A stretch of DNA of 40,615 bases from Bryobacterales bacterium. Its GTDB lineage: Bacteria; Acidobacteriota; Terriglobia; Bryobacterales; Bryobacteraceae. The position numbers were made by a program, and so were the translations under genes. The notes beneath the pieces were generated by a model that had not been told where the DNA came from, searched no databases, and saw only the letters and a list, made by a program, of their open reading frames with translations. Location of the stretch: contig PLDF01000439.1 of NCBI GenBank assembly GCA_003135055.1, positions 27,693 to 68,307 of the forward strand. The letters are read 5' to 3'. Positions 8,096 to 15,782 of the stretch are shown in pieces. The stretch's first letter is position 1. Each line of letters begins with the position of its first letter.

Positions 8096-8195
8096 GTGGG
8101 ACAGACCTCCCGGCCTGTCGGTTCGGAATGCGGTTGACAGGCCGGGCGACAGGCTACCTGATAGGCCAGATGACAGGCCAGGAGGGCTGTCCCAC
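8096..8195. repeat. GTGGGACAG...CTGTCCCAC inverted repeat, family B
   Basis: GTGGGACAGACCTCC (8096-8110) pairs with GGAGGGCTGTCCCAC (8181-8195). The interior carries several GACAGGCC or ATAGGCC words in both orientations. It separates the MoxR and DUF58 genes, which elsewhere are often closely spaced. Its right arm contains AGGAGGG (8180-8186), which may serve as ribosome binding site for the DUF58 ATG at 8198. Confidence 0.85.
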
Positions 8196-8197
8196 GG

Positions 8198-9496
8198 ATG
8201 ATAGTCCCTTCCGAGCGTCTGCTTTGGCTTGCCGCGCTGGCCGTATTGCCTGTCGCGGCCGTCGCCGGCATGGTATCCGGAGCGGCGCTGCCGTGTGCTC
8301 TGGCCATAGCCGCCATGGCAATGGTGGCCGCGTTCGATGCGGTGCGCGGATACGAATGGCTCGCAACCGTCGCCGTTCGCGCGCCGCAGTTCTTACGGCT
8401 GACGAAGGATATCCCGGCCATGCTGCCGTTGACTATAGAGAACGGCTCCGCAACGCATCTGGCGCTGCGTCTGGGCGTTGCCATGCCGCCAGGCGCCGCA
8501 TCGGATGAACTGACGCGCGCCCTGGTTGTAACGCCGGGCGCATCCACCACTGACTGGCCGGTCACCGGAACGGCGCGCGGCGATCACAAGCTGGCGCAGA
8601 TCCACGTGGAGGCGCGCTCGCCGATGGGATTATGGCTGGTGCGCGGACGCTGCGCGGCCGATTGCGGGCTGCGCGTGTATCCGAATCTGCGCGACCGCGC
8701 GACGGCGGCGCTGTTCAGCAGGACCGCGAACATCGGCCTGCGCACGCGGCGGCAGTTGGGCAAGGGCCGCGAGTTCGACAACCTGCGACAATACATGCCG
8801 GGCGACAGCTTCGAAGATATTCACTGGAAGGCGACGGCGCGGCGCGGTTATCCCGCGGTGAAGCTTTACCAGGTGGAGCATGCGCAGGAAGTTTATGCGG
8901 TGATCGATTCCTCGCGCCTTTCCATGCGCCCGGGAATTCTGGATAGCTACGTGGAGGCGGCGCTGCATCTGGCGCTGGTGGCGGAACGCGCCGGCGACCG
9001 CTTCGGTCTGGTGACTTTCAGCAACCGCACACAGAGTTTCGTCCGCGCGCGCCACGGCGTCGACCACTTTCGCCTGTGCCGCGAGACTATTTACAACCTG
9101 AAGGCGGAGCGCGTGAGTCCCGATTTTCGCGACGTGTTCAGCAGCCTGCAACTGAATCTGCGGCGGCGCACGCTGCTGGTTTTCTTTACGTCGCTCGACG
9201 ATGCATTGCTGGCGGAGACGTTTGAGCGCGAAGCGCCGATGCTGGCGCGGCGGCATCTGGTGCTGGTGAACGTGACGCAATCGCCGGGCGTGAAGCCGCT
9301 GTTCGAAGAGACGGCGCCGCCGGACTTGGACGCGCTCTACGGGGGCCTGGCGGGGCAGATACTCTGGAACAGAATGCGCAAGCTGAAAATTGCGCTGGGG
9401 AATCGGGGCATTAAACTGACGGTGGTAGACCCGGCGCGCATCAAGATGCAGGTGACGTCGCAATATCTGGAAGTGAAGCGGAGGCAGGCGCTGTGA
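8198..9496 (+). CDS. DUF58 domain protein
   Basis: 432 residues, starting MIVPSERLLWLAALAVLPVA (two N-terminal helices). The diagnostic DUF58 block lies about 185-220: GREFDNLRQYMPGDSFEDIH and then WKATARRG. A VWA-like C-terminal part follows (YAVIDSSRLSM, AERAGDRFGLVTFSN, TLLVFFTSLDD). DUF58 proteins are the standard partners of MoxR ATPases; the VWA-like part is thought to bind metal and mediate assembly at the membrane. It begins after a 106-bp repeat-filled gap rather than overlapping MoxR, and its Shine-Dalgarno may come from the repeat arm. TGA at 9494-9496 ends it just before another repeat. Confidence 0.9.
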   Translation: MIVPSERLLWLAALAVLPVAAVAGMVSGAALPCALAIAAMAMVAAFDAVRGYEWLATVAVRAPQFLRLTKDIPAMLPLTIENGSATHLALRLGVAMPPGAASDELTRALVVTPGASTTDWPVTGTARGDHKLAQIHVEARSPMGLWLVRGRCAADCGLRVYPNLRDRATAALFSRTANIGLRTRRQLGKGREFDNLRQYMPGDSFEDIHWKATARRGYPAVKLYQVEHAQEVYAVIDSSRLSMRPGILDSYVEAALHLALVAERAGDRFGLVTFSNRTQSFVRARHGVDHFRLCRETIYNLKAERVSPDFRDVFSSLQLNLRRRTLLVFFTSLDDALLAETFEREAPMLARRHLVLVNVTQSPGVKPLFEETAPPDLDALYGGLAGQILWNRMRKLKIALGNRGIKLTVVDPARIKMQVTSQYLEVKRRQAL

Positions 9497-9508
9497 TGTC
9501 ACGCCGCC

Positions 9509-9696
9509 GTGGCGCACGCACTCATGCGTGCGGCGTTCACACTCTCTGGAAACCTCGCGGACCGGCCAAGTGTATACCTCCCCCTTGCGGAATCTTTGCG
9601 TTGCACGGGAACACACTCCCGCGCAGTGGCAAAAAAGCGAGGTTTCTGCCGCAAGAGACGCTCCCGAAGGGACCGTCTGTCGCTCGTGTGAACGCG
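9509..9696. repeat. Family A repeat interrupted by a smaller inverted-repeat element
   Basis: GTGGCGCACGCACTCATGCG (from 9509) gives the GCACGCA/TGCGTGC hairpin, and GCGTTCACAC (9533-9542) is the left arm of the second hairpin. Its partner GTGTGAACGCG appears only at 9686-9696. The intervening ~140 bp carry their own inverted repeat, GAAACCTCGC (9549-9558) with GCGAGGTTTC (9637-9646), plus CTTGCGG (9584-9590) with CCGCAAG (9649-9655). It looks like one element inserted in the loop of another. No gene is visible in 9497-9782. Confidence 0.7.
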
Positions 9697-9782
9697 CTTC
9701 CGCCGCGCGTCAACCCTAACCTCATCCGGCTGCCGGCAAGCCGGCCAGGGGGCCGGCCGCGGACCGGGGGGTCCGCCCTACT

Positions 9783-10775
9783 ATGATTATCGATCTGCCG
9801 CGTTTCGCCGCCGCCGAGCGCGTGTATTGGGACGAGCTCCACGGCCTGCTGAAGCGGCTCGAAGAAGATCCGGAGCATCGCTTGCAGCTTCCGGAGATCG
9901 AGCGGCTGCACTACTTGTATGAGCGGTGCTCCTCCGATCTTTCGAAGCTCGATACTTTCTCCACCGAGCCGCAATTGCGCGCGTTTCTGGAATCGCTGGT
10001 TTCGCGCGCGTATGCGGAAATTCATGAGACGCGCGCGCCGCTGCAGATCCGCGCGAAAAGCGTGGCGCTGGCGTTTCCACGCGCGTTCCGGCGGCATTTG
10101 CGGGCGTTTCAGCTTTCCGTGGCGGTGACGCTGGCGGGGATTGCGTTCGGATGGTTTGCCATTACCAGCGACCCGCAATCGAAGGCCGTGCTGCTGCCTT
10201 TTCAGCACCTGATGGTTTCGCCGGCCGAGCGCGTGGCGGAGGAAGAGCGCGCCAAAGTGGACCGGATGAAGGGCGTGAAGGCCACGTTTTCCGCCGACCT
10301 GATGACGCACAACATTCAGGTGACGGTGCTCACCATGGCGCTTGGCATGACGTGGGGCGTGGGTACGCTGATCATGCTCTTCTACAACGGCGTGATTCTG
10401 GGCGCGGTGTCGGCGGATTACATTCTGGGCGGCCAGGGCGTGTTTCTGGCGGGGTGGCTGCTGCCGCACGGGTCGATTGAGATCCCGTCGATTCTGCTCG
10501 GTGGACAAGCGGGATTCATACTCGCGGGCGCGCTGATTGGATGGGGCGGCCGGACAGCGTGCGTTACGACGCGGGCGGAGCGGTTGCGCGCCGTCTCGCA
10601 CGACTTGTTCGCGATCGTCGCGGGCGCGGGCTGCATGCTGGTGTGGGCCGGCATCGTCGAATCGTTCGTCTCGCAATACCACCAGCCGGTGCTTCCGTAT
10701 TCTCTCAAGATCGCGTTCGGATCCTGCGAGTTGGCGGCGCTGATCTTCTTCCTGACCTGGGCGGGCCGCGAATGA
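9783..10775 (+). CDS. SpoIIM / DUF95 family integral membrane protein
   Basis: 330 residues. A charged N-terminal helical part (1-100, with ERLHYLYERCSSDLSKL) is followed by five or so transmembrane helices. The family signature is clear: LMTHNIQVTVLTMALGMTWG, then LFYNGVILGA, WLLPHGSIEIPSILLGGQAG and a last helix before the C-terminus. This is the stage II sporulation protein M-like family. In non-sporulating bacteria it occurs beside RDD, DUF58 and MoxR genes, exactly as here; no sporulation role is implied. ATG 9783 follows a repeat region. The stop overlaps the next gene by ATGA (10772-10775). Confidence 0.88.
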   Translation: MIIDLPRFAAAERVYWDELHGLLKRLEEDPEHRLQLPEIERLHYLYERCSSDLSKLDTFSTEPQLRAFLESLVSRAYAEIHETRAPLQIRAKSVALAFPRAFRRHLRAFQLSVAVTLAGIAFGWFAITSDPQSKAVLLPFQHLMVSPAERVAEEERAKVDRMKGVKATFSADLMTHNIQVTVLTMALGMTWGVGTLIMLFYNGVILGAVSADYILGGQGVFLAGWLLPHGSIEIPSILLGGQAGFILAGALIGWGGRTACVTTRAERLRAVSHDLFAIVAGAGCMLVWAGIVESFVSQYHQPVLPYSLKIAFGSCELAALIFFLTWAGRE

Positions 10776-11566
10776 GCGCTGTGCGCCAGCCGTCGCTCGA
10801 CCGCTTGCTCAACCGCTCGCTCAACCGCTCGCTCAACATCGAGACGCCCGAGGGCGTGGTGTTTTCCTACGAGCTGGCAACGCCGGTGGCGCGGTCGCTG
10901 GCATGGGCCGTGGACGCAGCGGCGATCTCGACCGCGATCTATTTCATCGGCAAGCTGGCGGCGGGGCTGCGTCCGCTGAATCACGATTGGGAAGACGCCG
11001 CGGCGGCGCTGCTCTACTTCGTGGCGCAGGTAGGTTACGGCATCGTGCTGGAATGGCGGTGGCGCGGGCAGACGGTGGGCAAGCGGCTCTTCAAGCTTCG
11101 TGTGATCGATGCGCAGGGCTTGCGGCTGCAGCTTTCGCAGATTGTGATTCGCAACCTGCTGCGGCTGATCGATAGCCTTCCGTTGCTTTATCTGGTGGGC
11201 GGGACGGCATCGCTGTTCAGTGCGAAATATCAGCGCCTCGGCGACCTGGCGGCGAATACCGTGGTGGCGCGGGAGGGGAGCTGGGTAGCGCCCGACGTGG
11301 AGCAGCTTGCGCCGGCCAAGTACAACTCGCTGTTGGCGCATCCGCACCTGGCGGCGCGGCTGCGAAGCAAGGTGGGGCCGGAGGCGGTCGGGATCGCGGT
11401 GCGCGCGGTGTCGCAGCGCGATGGATATGAGCCGCGGGCGCGGGTGGAGTTGTTTCGGGATCTGGCGGCGTATTTCCGCGAGTTGGCGCCGTTCCCGGAT
11501 GCGGCCGTGGAAGGGTTGACGGATGAGCAGTATGTGAGAAGCGTGCTGCGGGCGATTTACAACTGA
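10772..11566 (+). CDS. RDD family membrane protein
   Basis: 264 residues from the ATG that overlaps the SpoIIM-like stop. Residues about 10-20 contain LNRSLNRSLN, produced by a 12-bp tandem repeat (CTCAACCGCTCG). The RDD domain spans about 30-165: ATPVARSLAWAVDAAAI (helix 1 with R and D), YGIVLEWRWRGQTVGKRLFK and LRVIDAQG (the conserved turn), then helix 3 and RLGDLAANTVVARE. A soluble C-terminal region of about 100 residues follows. It is the last gene of the plus-strand envelope cluster; a hairpin followed by TTTT (11611-11634) may stop transcription. RDD with SpoIIM and DUF58 is a known recurring neighbourhood. Confidence 0.88.
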   Translation: MSAVRQPSLDRLLNRSLNRSLNIETPEGVVFSYELATPVARSLAWAVDAAAISTAIYFIGKLAAGLRPLNHDWEDAAAALLYFVAQVGYGIVLEWRWRGQTVGKRLFKLRVIDAQGLRLQLSQIVIRNLLRLIDSLPLLYLVGGTASLFSAKYQRLGDLAANTVVAREGSWVAPDVEQLAPAKYNSLLAHPHLAARLRSKVGPEAVGIAVRAVSQRDGYEPRARVELFRDLAAYFRELAPFPDAAVEGLTDEQYVRSVLRAIYN

Positions 11567-11571
11567 GCGAC

Positions 11572-11634
11572 GTGGCGCACGCACTCATGCGACCACTCAT
11601 GCGTGCCGCGTTCACACTCGTATGAACGCGTTTT
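11572..11634 (+). terminator. Family A double hairpin, copy 4, possible terminator
   Basis: GTGGCGCACGCACTCATGCG begins at 11572, with a short internal duplication of ACTCATGCG. The second hairpin CGCGTTCACA / TATGAACGCG (to 11630) is directly followed by TTTT. Placed 5 bp after the RDD stop, it could act as an intrinsic terminator of the envelope cluster, although it is also a dispersed repeat. The rest of 11635-11736 shows nothing else. Confidence 0.55.
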
Positions 11635-11736
11635 GCGCCCCCGTCCGCGCGCGACCCCCTGGTCGCGCTCTCGCCCCGATTACCCACACCCCGCAACAAC
11701 CCCAAAAACCTCCGCCGCTCCGCGTCGAAAAAGCCC

Positions 11737-13107
11737 CTACCCCCCATACAACTCGAGGAAGTGCGCCACCGTCATGATCCCCAGGTAGTAATTCTCAATC
11801 CTGTACTTCTCATTGGGCGAATGCAGTCCATCGTCCGGCAGCCCAAAACCCATCAGGATGGTAGGAATCTTCAGATGGTTCGCAAAATCTCCGACGATCG
11901 GAATCGACCCGCCGGAGCGAATGAACACCGTCTGCTTGCCGAATACCTCGCCAAACGCCCGCGCCGCTACTTCAATCGCCGGATGATCCGGGTTCACCAC
12001 CAGCCCCGGCGATGCGCTCAGCACGCGCACTTCGGCTTGAATGCCCTTCGGCGCGTTCTTCTTCACCCACTCGCGAAACGCAGCGATCACGGCATCCGGG
12101 TCCTGCCGGGGAACCAGGCGGATGCTCACCTTCGCCGTGGCCTTCGCCGGAATCACCGTCTTCGCGCCGGCGGCCGTAAAGCCACCCGCTATGCCGTGGA
12201 CCTCCAACGTGGGGCGCGACCACACACGCTCCAGCACCGTCCGGTCCGGCTCGCCGGTGAGCTCCGTCGAGCCCACCTCCTTCTCCAGAAATTCGCGCTC
12301 GTCGAACGGCAGCCGCTTCCAGCTTTCGAGCTCCGCCGCGGCCGGCTCTTCCACGCCGTCGTAGATGCCGGGGATTTGGATCGCGCCGTTCGCATCTTTC
12401 GCCTTGGCAAGCAGCTCGATCAATCCATACACCGCGTTCGGCGCCGCGCCGCCATACAGGCCGGAATGCAAATCGCGCGCCGGACCGCTGGCCTCCACTT
12501 CCATGTAAATCAACCCTCGCAGCCCGATGCACAGAGTCGGCATGCCTTCGGCGTACATGGCGGTGTCCGAGACCAGAGCCACGTCGGCTTTCAATTTGGC
12601 GGAGTTCTGGGCCACGTACTTCGCGATCGAGGCGCCGCCCACTTCCTCTTCGCCTTCGATCAGAAACTTCACGTTGAGCGGCAGCGTTCCATTCACCGCG
12701 CGTAGCGCCTCGATGGCCTTGATGTGCATGTACATCTGGCCTTTGTCGTCCACCGCGCCGCGCGCGTAAAGGTTGCCGTCGCGTTCGGTGGGCTCGAAGG
12801 CGGGCGTAATCCACAGCTCCAGCGGATCGGCCGGCTGCACATCGTAGTGGCCGTAGCACAGAACCGTGGGCTTACCGGGCGCGTGCAGCCAATCGGCGTA
12901 GACCAGCGGATGCCCGGCGGTGGGAACGATCTCGATGTTCTCCATCCCGGCGCGTTGCAGGCTACCCGAGACGAAGCGCGCGGCGCGCTCCACATCTGCC
13001 TTGTGTTCTGGAAGCGTGCTGATGCTGGGGATGCGAATGAAGTCCTTCAGCTCATCGAGCAGTCGCGGACGGTTCTCTTGAATGTAGGCGTCGATCGGAT
13101 TGGACAT
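11737..13107 (-). CDS. M20 family metallopeptidase (dipeptidase)
   Basis: 456 residues without signal peptide, so cytoplasmic. Metal and catalytic motifs of clan MH are intact: GHYDVQPADP (H87, D89), GAVDDKGQ (bridging Asp near 120) and EGEEEVGG (catalytic Glu 153/154). A downstream metal Asp lies in SDTAMY, and a C-terminal HSPNEKY supplies the last His. A lid dimerisation domain with ARDLHSGLYGG lies near residue 210. This combination is the dipeptidase-like M20 subfamily that includes carnosinase-like enzymes; the substrate is probably a dipeptide. TATAAT lies 9-14 bases before the ATG, so a very short leader is possible. The small gene 13117-13449 ends 9 bp upstream. Confidence 0.92.
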   Translation of the reverse strand: MSNPIDAYIQENRPRLLDELKDFIRIPSISTLPEHKADVERAARFVSGSLQRAGMENIEIVPTAGHPLVYADWLHAPGKPTVLCYGHYDVQPADPLELWITPAFEPTERDGNLYARGAVDDKGQMYMHIKAIEALRAVNGTLPLNVKFLIEGEEEVGGASIAKYVAQNSAKLKADVALVSDTAMYAEGMPTLCIGLRGLIYMEVEASGPARDLHSGLYGGAAPNAVYGLIELLAKAKDANGAIQIPGIYDGVEEPAAAELESWKRLPFDEREFLEKEVGSTELTGEPDRTVLERVWSRPTLEVHGIAGGFTAAGAKTVIPAKATAKVSIRLVPRQDPDAVIAAFREWVKKNAPKGIQAEVRVLSASPGLVVNPDHPAIEVAARAFGEVFGKQTVFIRSGGSIPIVGDFANHLKIPTILMGFGLPDDGLHSPNEKYRIENYYLGIMTVAHFLELYGG

Positions 13108-13115
13108 GCGGAACC

Positions 13116-13121
13116 ATTATA
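13116..13121 (-). promoter_or_regulatory. Possible -10 box before the M20 peptidase gene
   Basis: TATAAT on the minus strand overlaps the TAA stop of the upstream small gene and lies about 9 bases before the peptidase ATG. No good -35 lies at 16-18 bases. If real, the mRNA would be nearly leaderless. Confidence 0.25.
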
Positions 13122-13449
13122 TTTCCGATTGGTTCGCAAAACCCGAATCCACGCCGGAGTCGGGCGGCGCCTTGGCTTCGTGGCGCAGGGCGCGAAGCGC
13201 CAAGAACTCCGAAAGCTTCATCGGCGGACCGGGGCCGTGCTCCATCTGCTTTCCCACCGCCCGCTGATATTGTCTCAAGATCTCCAGCCGCCGCCGCCGT
13301 TCGAGTTGGCAATGCTCCATATCGAGGAGAATTTCAAATTCCCATGGCTGGAACGAATTGCGCGTGATCGGGCCGCGCATCACTTCGGTCAGCAGCTTGT
13401 TGAATCGATGAAGCTGAATTTCGAGTTGGCTGAGGTCTTCCGGCGGCAT
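13117..13449 (-). CDS. Conserved hypothetical small protein
   Basis: 110 residues, mainly helical: LSQLEIQLHRFNKLLTEVM, then RGPITRNSFQPWEFEILLDM and EHCQLERRRRLEILRQYQRAV. The composition and regular amphipathic helices make this a believable gene. I believe similar short proteins occur in other Acidobacteriota, but I cannot name a domain. No signal peptide or zinc motif. It ends 9 bp before the M20 gene on the same strand and may be co-transcribed with it. No function is proposed. Confidence 0.7.
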   Translation of the reverse strand: MPPEDLSQLEIQLHRFNKLLTEVMRGPITRNSFQPWEFEILLDMEHCQLERRRRLEILRQYQRAVGKQMEHGPGPPMKLSEFLALRALRHEAKAPPDSGVDSGFANQSEI

Positions 13450-13573
13450 CCACTGGAAACATCGGCGGAACGCCGGATAAACCTTAGGCGCCGCAAATCA
13501 AACCAGAGGATCACGCGATCGCAGTCCCAGCTTCTCGACCAGCCTCCCGAGTCGCGCGATGCCGGCAAACCCA

Positions 13574-14155
13574 TCAAAGCCCGTCCGCTTTCGAGCCGTC
13601 TTTCGACATTCGGATTACCGGAAGCGATGCGCCGTTGGCGAGCGGCGCCTCGATCCGATCCATCGCCGCATAGCCCCTTGCCCTGAATAGCCGTTCTCCG
13701 GTCAGGGTCGCGCCCAATTCGAAACTCCTGAAGCCCGCTTCGATCGCGGCGCTTTCACACGCCGTAAGAATCTTGCTGCCGATGCCCCGCCGGGCCCAGT
13801 CCGGATGTACAAAGAAAGCGCGGATTTTTGCGGAGTCCCGAAGCGGGTCGAGCAAACCATCTTCGCGGCCGGATACACGATCGCCGCCGAAGAGAGTCCT
13901 GCGCTTGCTCCAACCTCCGCAGCCAACGATGGCCGCCTTCCCAGCGTCGAATACGGCTTCGAGAACGAAATAGGTTCTGTCCGCAATTAGCTCGCTGTCA
14001 ACGCCGAAAACCGTACCGAGAGCGCCTTCGATCTGAGCTTGCGAGTAGTCCTGCGTCTGCAGTGCGCGCACTGACAGGCCGATCAGCGCTTCTATGGCGG
14101 GGACGTCTGAGGGAATCGCGCGACGAATGTGAAACGACTCTCCGCTGTGTTCCAC
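13574..14155 (-). CDS. GNAT family N-acetyltransferase
   Basis: 193 residues. The GNAT fold is indicated by FHIRRAIPSDVPAIEALIG at the N-terminus and the acetyl-CoA pyrophosphate loop VHPDWARRGIGSKIL (R/Q-x-x-G-x-G/A type) near residues 117-131. The helix following has CESAAIEAGF, and LTGERLFRARGY is the usual final motif. Substrate unknown. The gene lies on the minus strand between the amidohydrolase-like gene and the small conserved gene. 13450-13573 contains no convincing gene. Confidence 0.88.
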   Translation of the reverse strand: MEHSGESFHIRRAIPSDVPAIEALIGLSVRALQTQDYSQAQIEGALGTVFGVDSELIADRTYFVLEAVFDAGKAAIVGCGGWSKRRTLFGGDRVSGREDGLLDPLRDSAKIRAFFVHPDWARRGIGSKILTACESAAIEAGFRSFELGATLTGERLFRARGYAAMDRIEAPLANGASLPVIRMSKDGSKADGL

Positions 14156-14199
14156 GGCCCCCCAATTATAATCGCGCCCGTGGATTGAACGCGTGACGC

Positions 14200-14279
14200 C
14201 GAAGCGGAAGCCAAGGTGCTCCGCTTCGTCTGAGTCACTTGTTCCAGTAGCGGCGTGCGGAAAACTGGCACGCTACTGG
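14200..14279 (-). terminator. Two hairpins after the amidohydrolase-like gene
   Basis: CGAAGCGGA (14200-14208) pairs with TCCGCTTCG (14220-14228). CCAGTAGCG..GTGC (from 14244) pairs with GCACGCTACTGG (to 14279). They lie directly downstream of the minus-strand gene ending at 14289. No T-run follows, so termination is only possible; repeat-like palindromes are the alternative. Confidence 0.35.
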
Positions 14280-14288
14280 CCTGGGAGC

Positions 14289-15605
14289 CTATTTCTGCGT
14301 CTTATACTTCTCGTAAATTTCTTTTTGCCGGGTATCCACGGTCACCGCTTTGCCGTCGATGAACACCATATTGACGTGAGTGCCCGGCTCGAGCGGATCT
14401 CCGTCGGAAACAATCAGGTCCGCCGTTTTCCCTTCCGTGACGGAGCCCAGCCGGTTGCTCACGCCGAAAATCTCCGCCGCGCTGAGCGAGACCGACCGGT
14501 ATGCCTCGTCCTTCGGCAATCCGAACGGAACACCCGCAGCCGCCTGAAACGGAAGATTGCGCGTCTGCTTTGAGCTGAACGTGCCAATGCAAAACTTGAT
14601 TCCGGCCTTGTATAGCTCCTCCGGAATCGTAAAGGACCGGTCGTACGCGTCGTCCCGGTCGAGGGGCAGTTGCAAAACCGGCCCCAACACCACCGGAATA
14701 TTGTGCGATTTGATCAGCGGCAGAACCTTGTAACTCTCATAAGCGTCGGCCAGAATAATCTTGATGTTTTGCTTGTCCGCGAACTCGATCGCTTCGCGAA
14801 TCTCGCGCTCGCGCATCGCCGTCACAAACATCGGCGTCGTACCCGCCAGCACGGGCAGCATCGCTTCGAATCGCAAATCCGTTTGGAAACCGGGGGCCTT
14901 CGCAACTTTCGCCAGTTGGTAGTGGCGGGCATCCTCGAAGAACTGGTTGAGCTGCTCCATCTTCTCGTCGTAGTCCACCTTCGCTTCCGAGAAGGATAGC
15001 GGCACAAGCTCATCGGCCGTTCCCGGATCGTCGTCGTCGCCATCCGGCTCGTGAGGCTTCACCGGCAGGGTGACGATCGCCGGAAACTGCAAATGAATGG
15101 CAGTGGTGGGGACCACTGTCATGGCGTCGTTGTCCGACCCGTCCAGGTGTACTAACGACATCTGCCCCGAGATCAGGTCGCCTTCCGGCATTTCAATCGC
15201 GCTGGTGACTCCATTCGCGCGCGACATGGGAATCTCTTCGCTCGATGGGTTCAGTGCGGTTTCGGCGTGAAGCTGCGGGTTGAACAGCCCCATTTCCTTG
15301 GCGTCCGAGGCTTCCGAGGAGGATGTTTTTTCCAAACCGATCATCGAAGCCGCGTCGATCATTCCGGGATAGACCTGCTGCCCGTGAACGTCGATGATTT
15401 TGAATCCCTGCGGCGCGGTAAGGTTCTTGCCAACGCCTACGATTTTTCCGTTGCGCACCAGCACCGAGCCGTTTTCGATCACCGGTCCGTCAATTGTGTG
15501 CACCGTGCCGCCCTGCAGCACAAAGCCGCTGTCGGCGGGCGGAGATTGAGCCAATGCCGCGCTCAAGCCGAGAACGCAGAAGCAGACCGTCGAAGACTTG
15601 TTCAT
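14289..15605 (-). CDS. Exported amidohydrolase-like protein lacking the HxH metal motif
   Basis: 438 residues from ATG 15605, giving a signal peptide (MNKSSTVCFCVLGLSAALAQ). It is related to imidazolonepropionase-like amidohydrolases: VLQGGTVHTIDGPVIENGSV, GKIVGVGKNL, then QVYPGMIDAASMIGLEK, where active enzymes have PGxIDxHxH. Here both histidines are absent. The C-terminal composite strand (GSVTEGKTADLIVSDGDPLE) is typical. The late catalytic Asp region is replaced by FSSKQTRNLPFQAAAGVPFG. Such variants are common in Bacteroidota and Acidobacteriota, are exported, and are probably not classical metal hydrolases. An in-frame ATG 7 codons upstream exists, but it would place polar residues before the signal peptide. 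Confidence 0.85.
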   Translation of the reverse strand: MNKSSTVCFCVLGLSAALAQSPPADSGFVLQGGTVHTIDGPVIENGSVLVRNGKIVGVGKNLTAPQGFKIIDVHGQQVYPGMIDAASMIGLEKTSSSEASDAKEMGLFNPQLHAETALNPSSEEIPMSRANGVTSAIEMPEGDLISGQMSLVHLDGSDNDAMTVVPTTAIHLQFPAIVTLPVKPHEPDGDDDDPGTADELVPLSFSEAKVDYDEKMEQLNQFFEDARHYQLAKVAKAPGFQTDLRFEAMLPVLAGTTPMFVTAMREREIREAIEFADKQNIKIILADAYESYKVLPLIKSHNIPVVLGPVLQLPLDRDDAYDRSFTIPEELYKAGIKFCIGTFSSKQTRNLPFQAAAGVPFGLPKDEAYRSVSLSAAEIFGVSNRLGSVTEGKTADLIVSDGDPLEPGTHVNMVFIDGKAVTVDTRQKEIYEKYKTQK

Positions 15606-15632
15606 GGGTATATGCACCGCCGTCACTCTATG

Positions 15633-15705
15633 TTAACAGCCTGCGCATTGGTTAATAGTCCGTGCATGGTCAACAGCCTATGCTTTGTTACCAGCCTGCG
15701 CATGG
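15633..15705. repeat. Minisatellite, four 18-19 bp units
   Basis: TTAACAGCCTGCGCATTGG, TTAATAGTCCGTGCATGG, TCAACAGCCTATGCTTTG and TTACCAGCCTGCGCATGG follow head to tail between the start of the amidohydrolase-like gene and the family B repeat. Confidence 0.8.
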
Positions 15706-15782
15706 TAGGACAGACGATCGGGCTTTGTCGTCTGTCTCTTGCCGGCCATGACAGACCACCGAAGGCGATGGTCTGTCCCACC
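15704..15782. repeat. Family B inverted repeat, copy 2
   Basis: GGTAGGACAGACGATCG (15704-15720) pairs with CGATGGTCTGTCCCACC (15766-15782), with two mismatches. The inner segment GTCGTCTGTC makes a smaller hairpin with the left arm. Related to 8096-8195 and 32027-32059. It touches the esterase stop codon. Confidence 0.85.

Noticed and set aside
9783..10775. Sporulation function for the SpoIIM-like gene
   Set aside because: The neighbours are RDD, DUF58 and MoxR genes, the usual setting in non-sporulating bacteria; no other sporulation gene is seen.
13389..13577. 62-codon minus-strand frame between the GNAT and small conserved genes
   Set aside because: It overlaps the start of the better-supported gene 13117-13449 in another frame, is Trp/Arg/Ser-rich and has no ribosome binding site.
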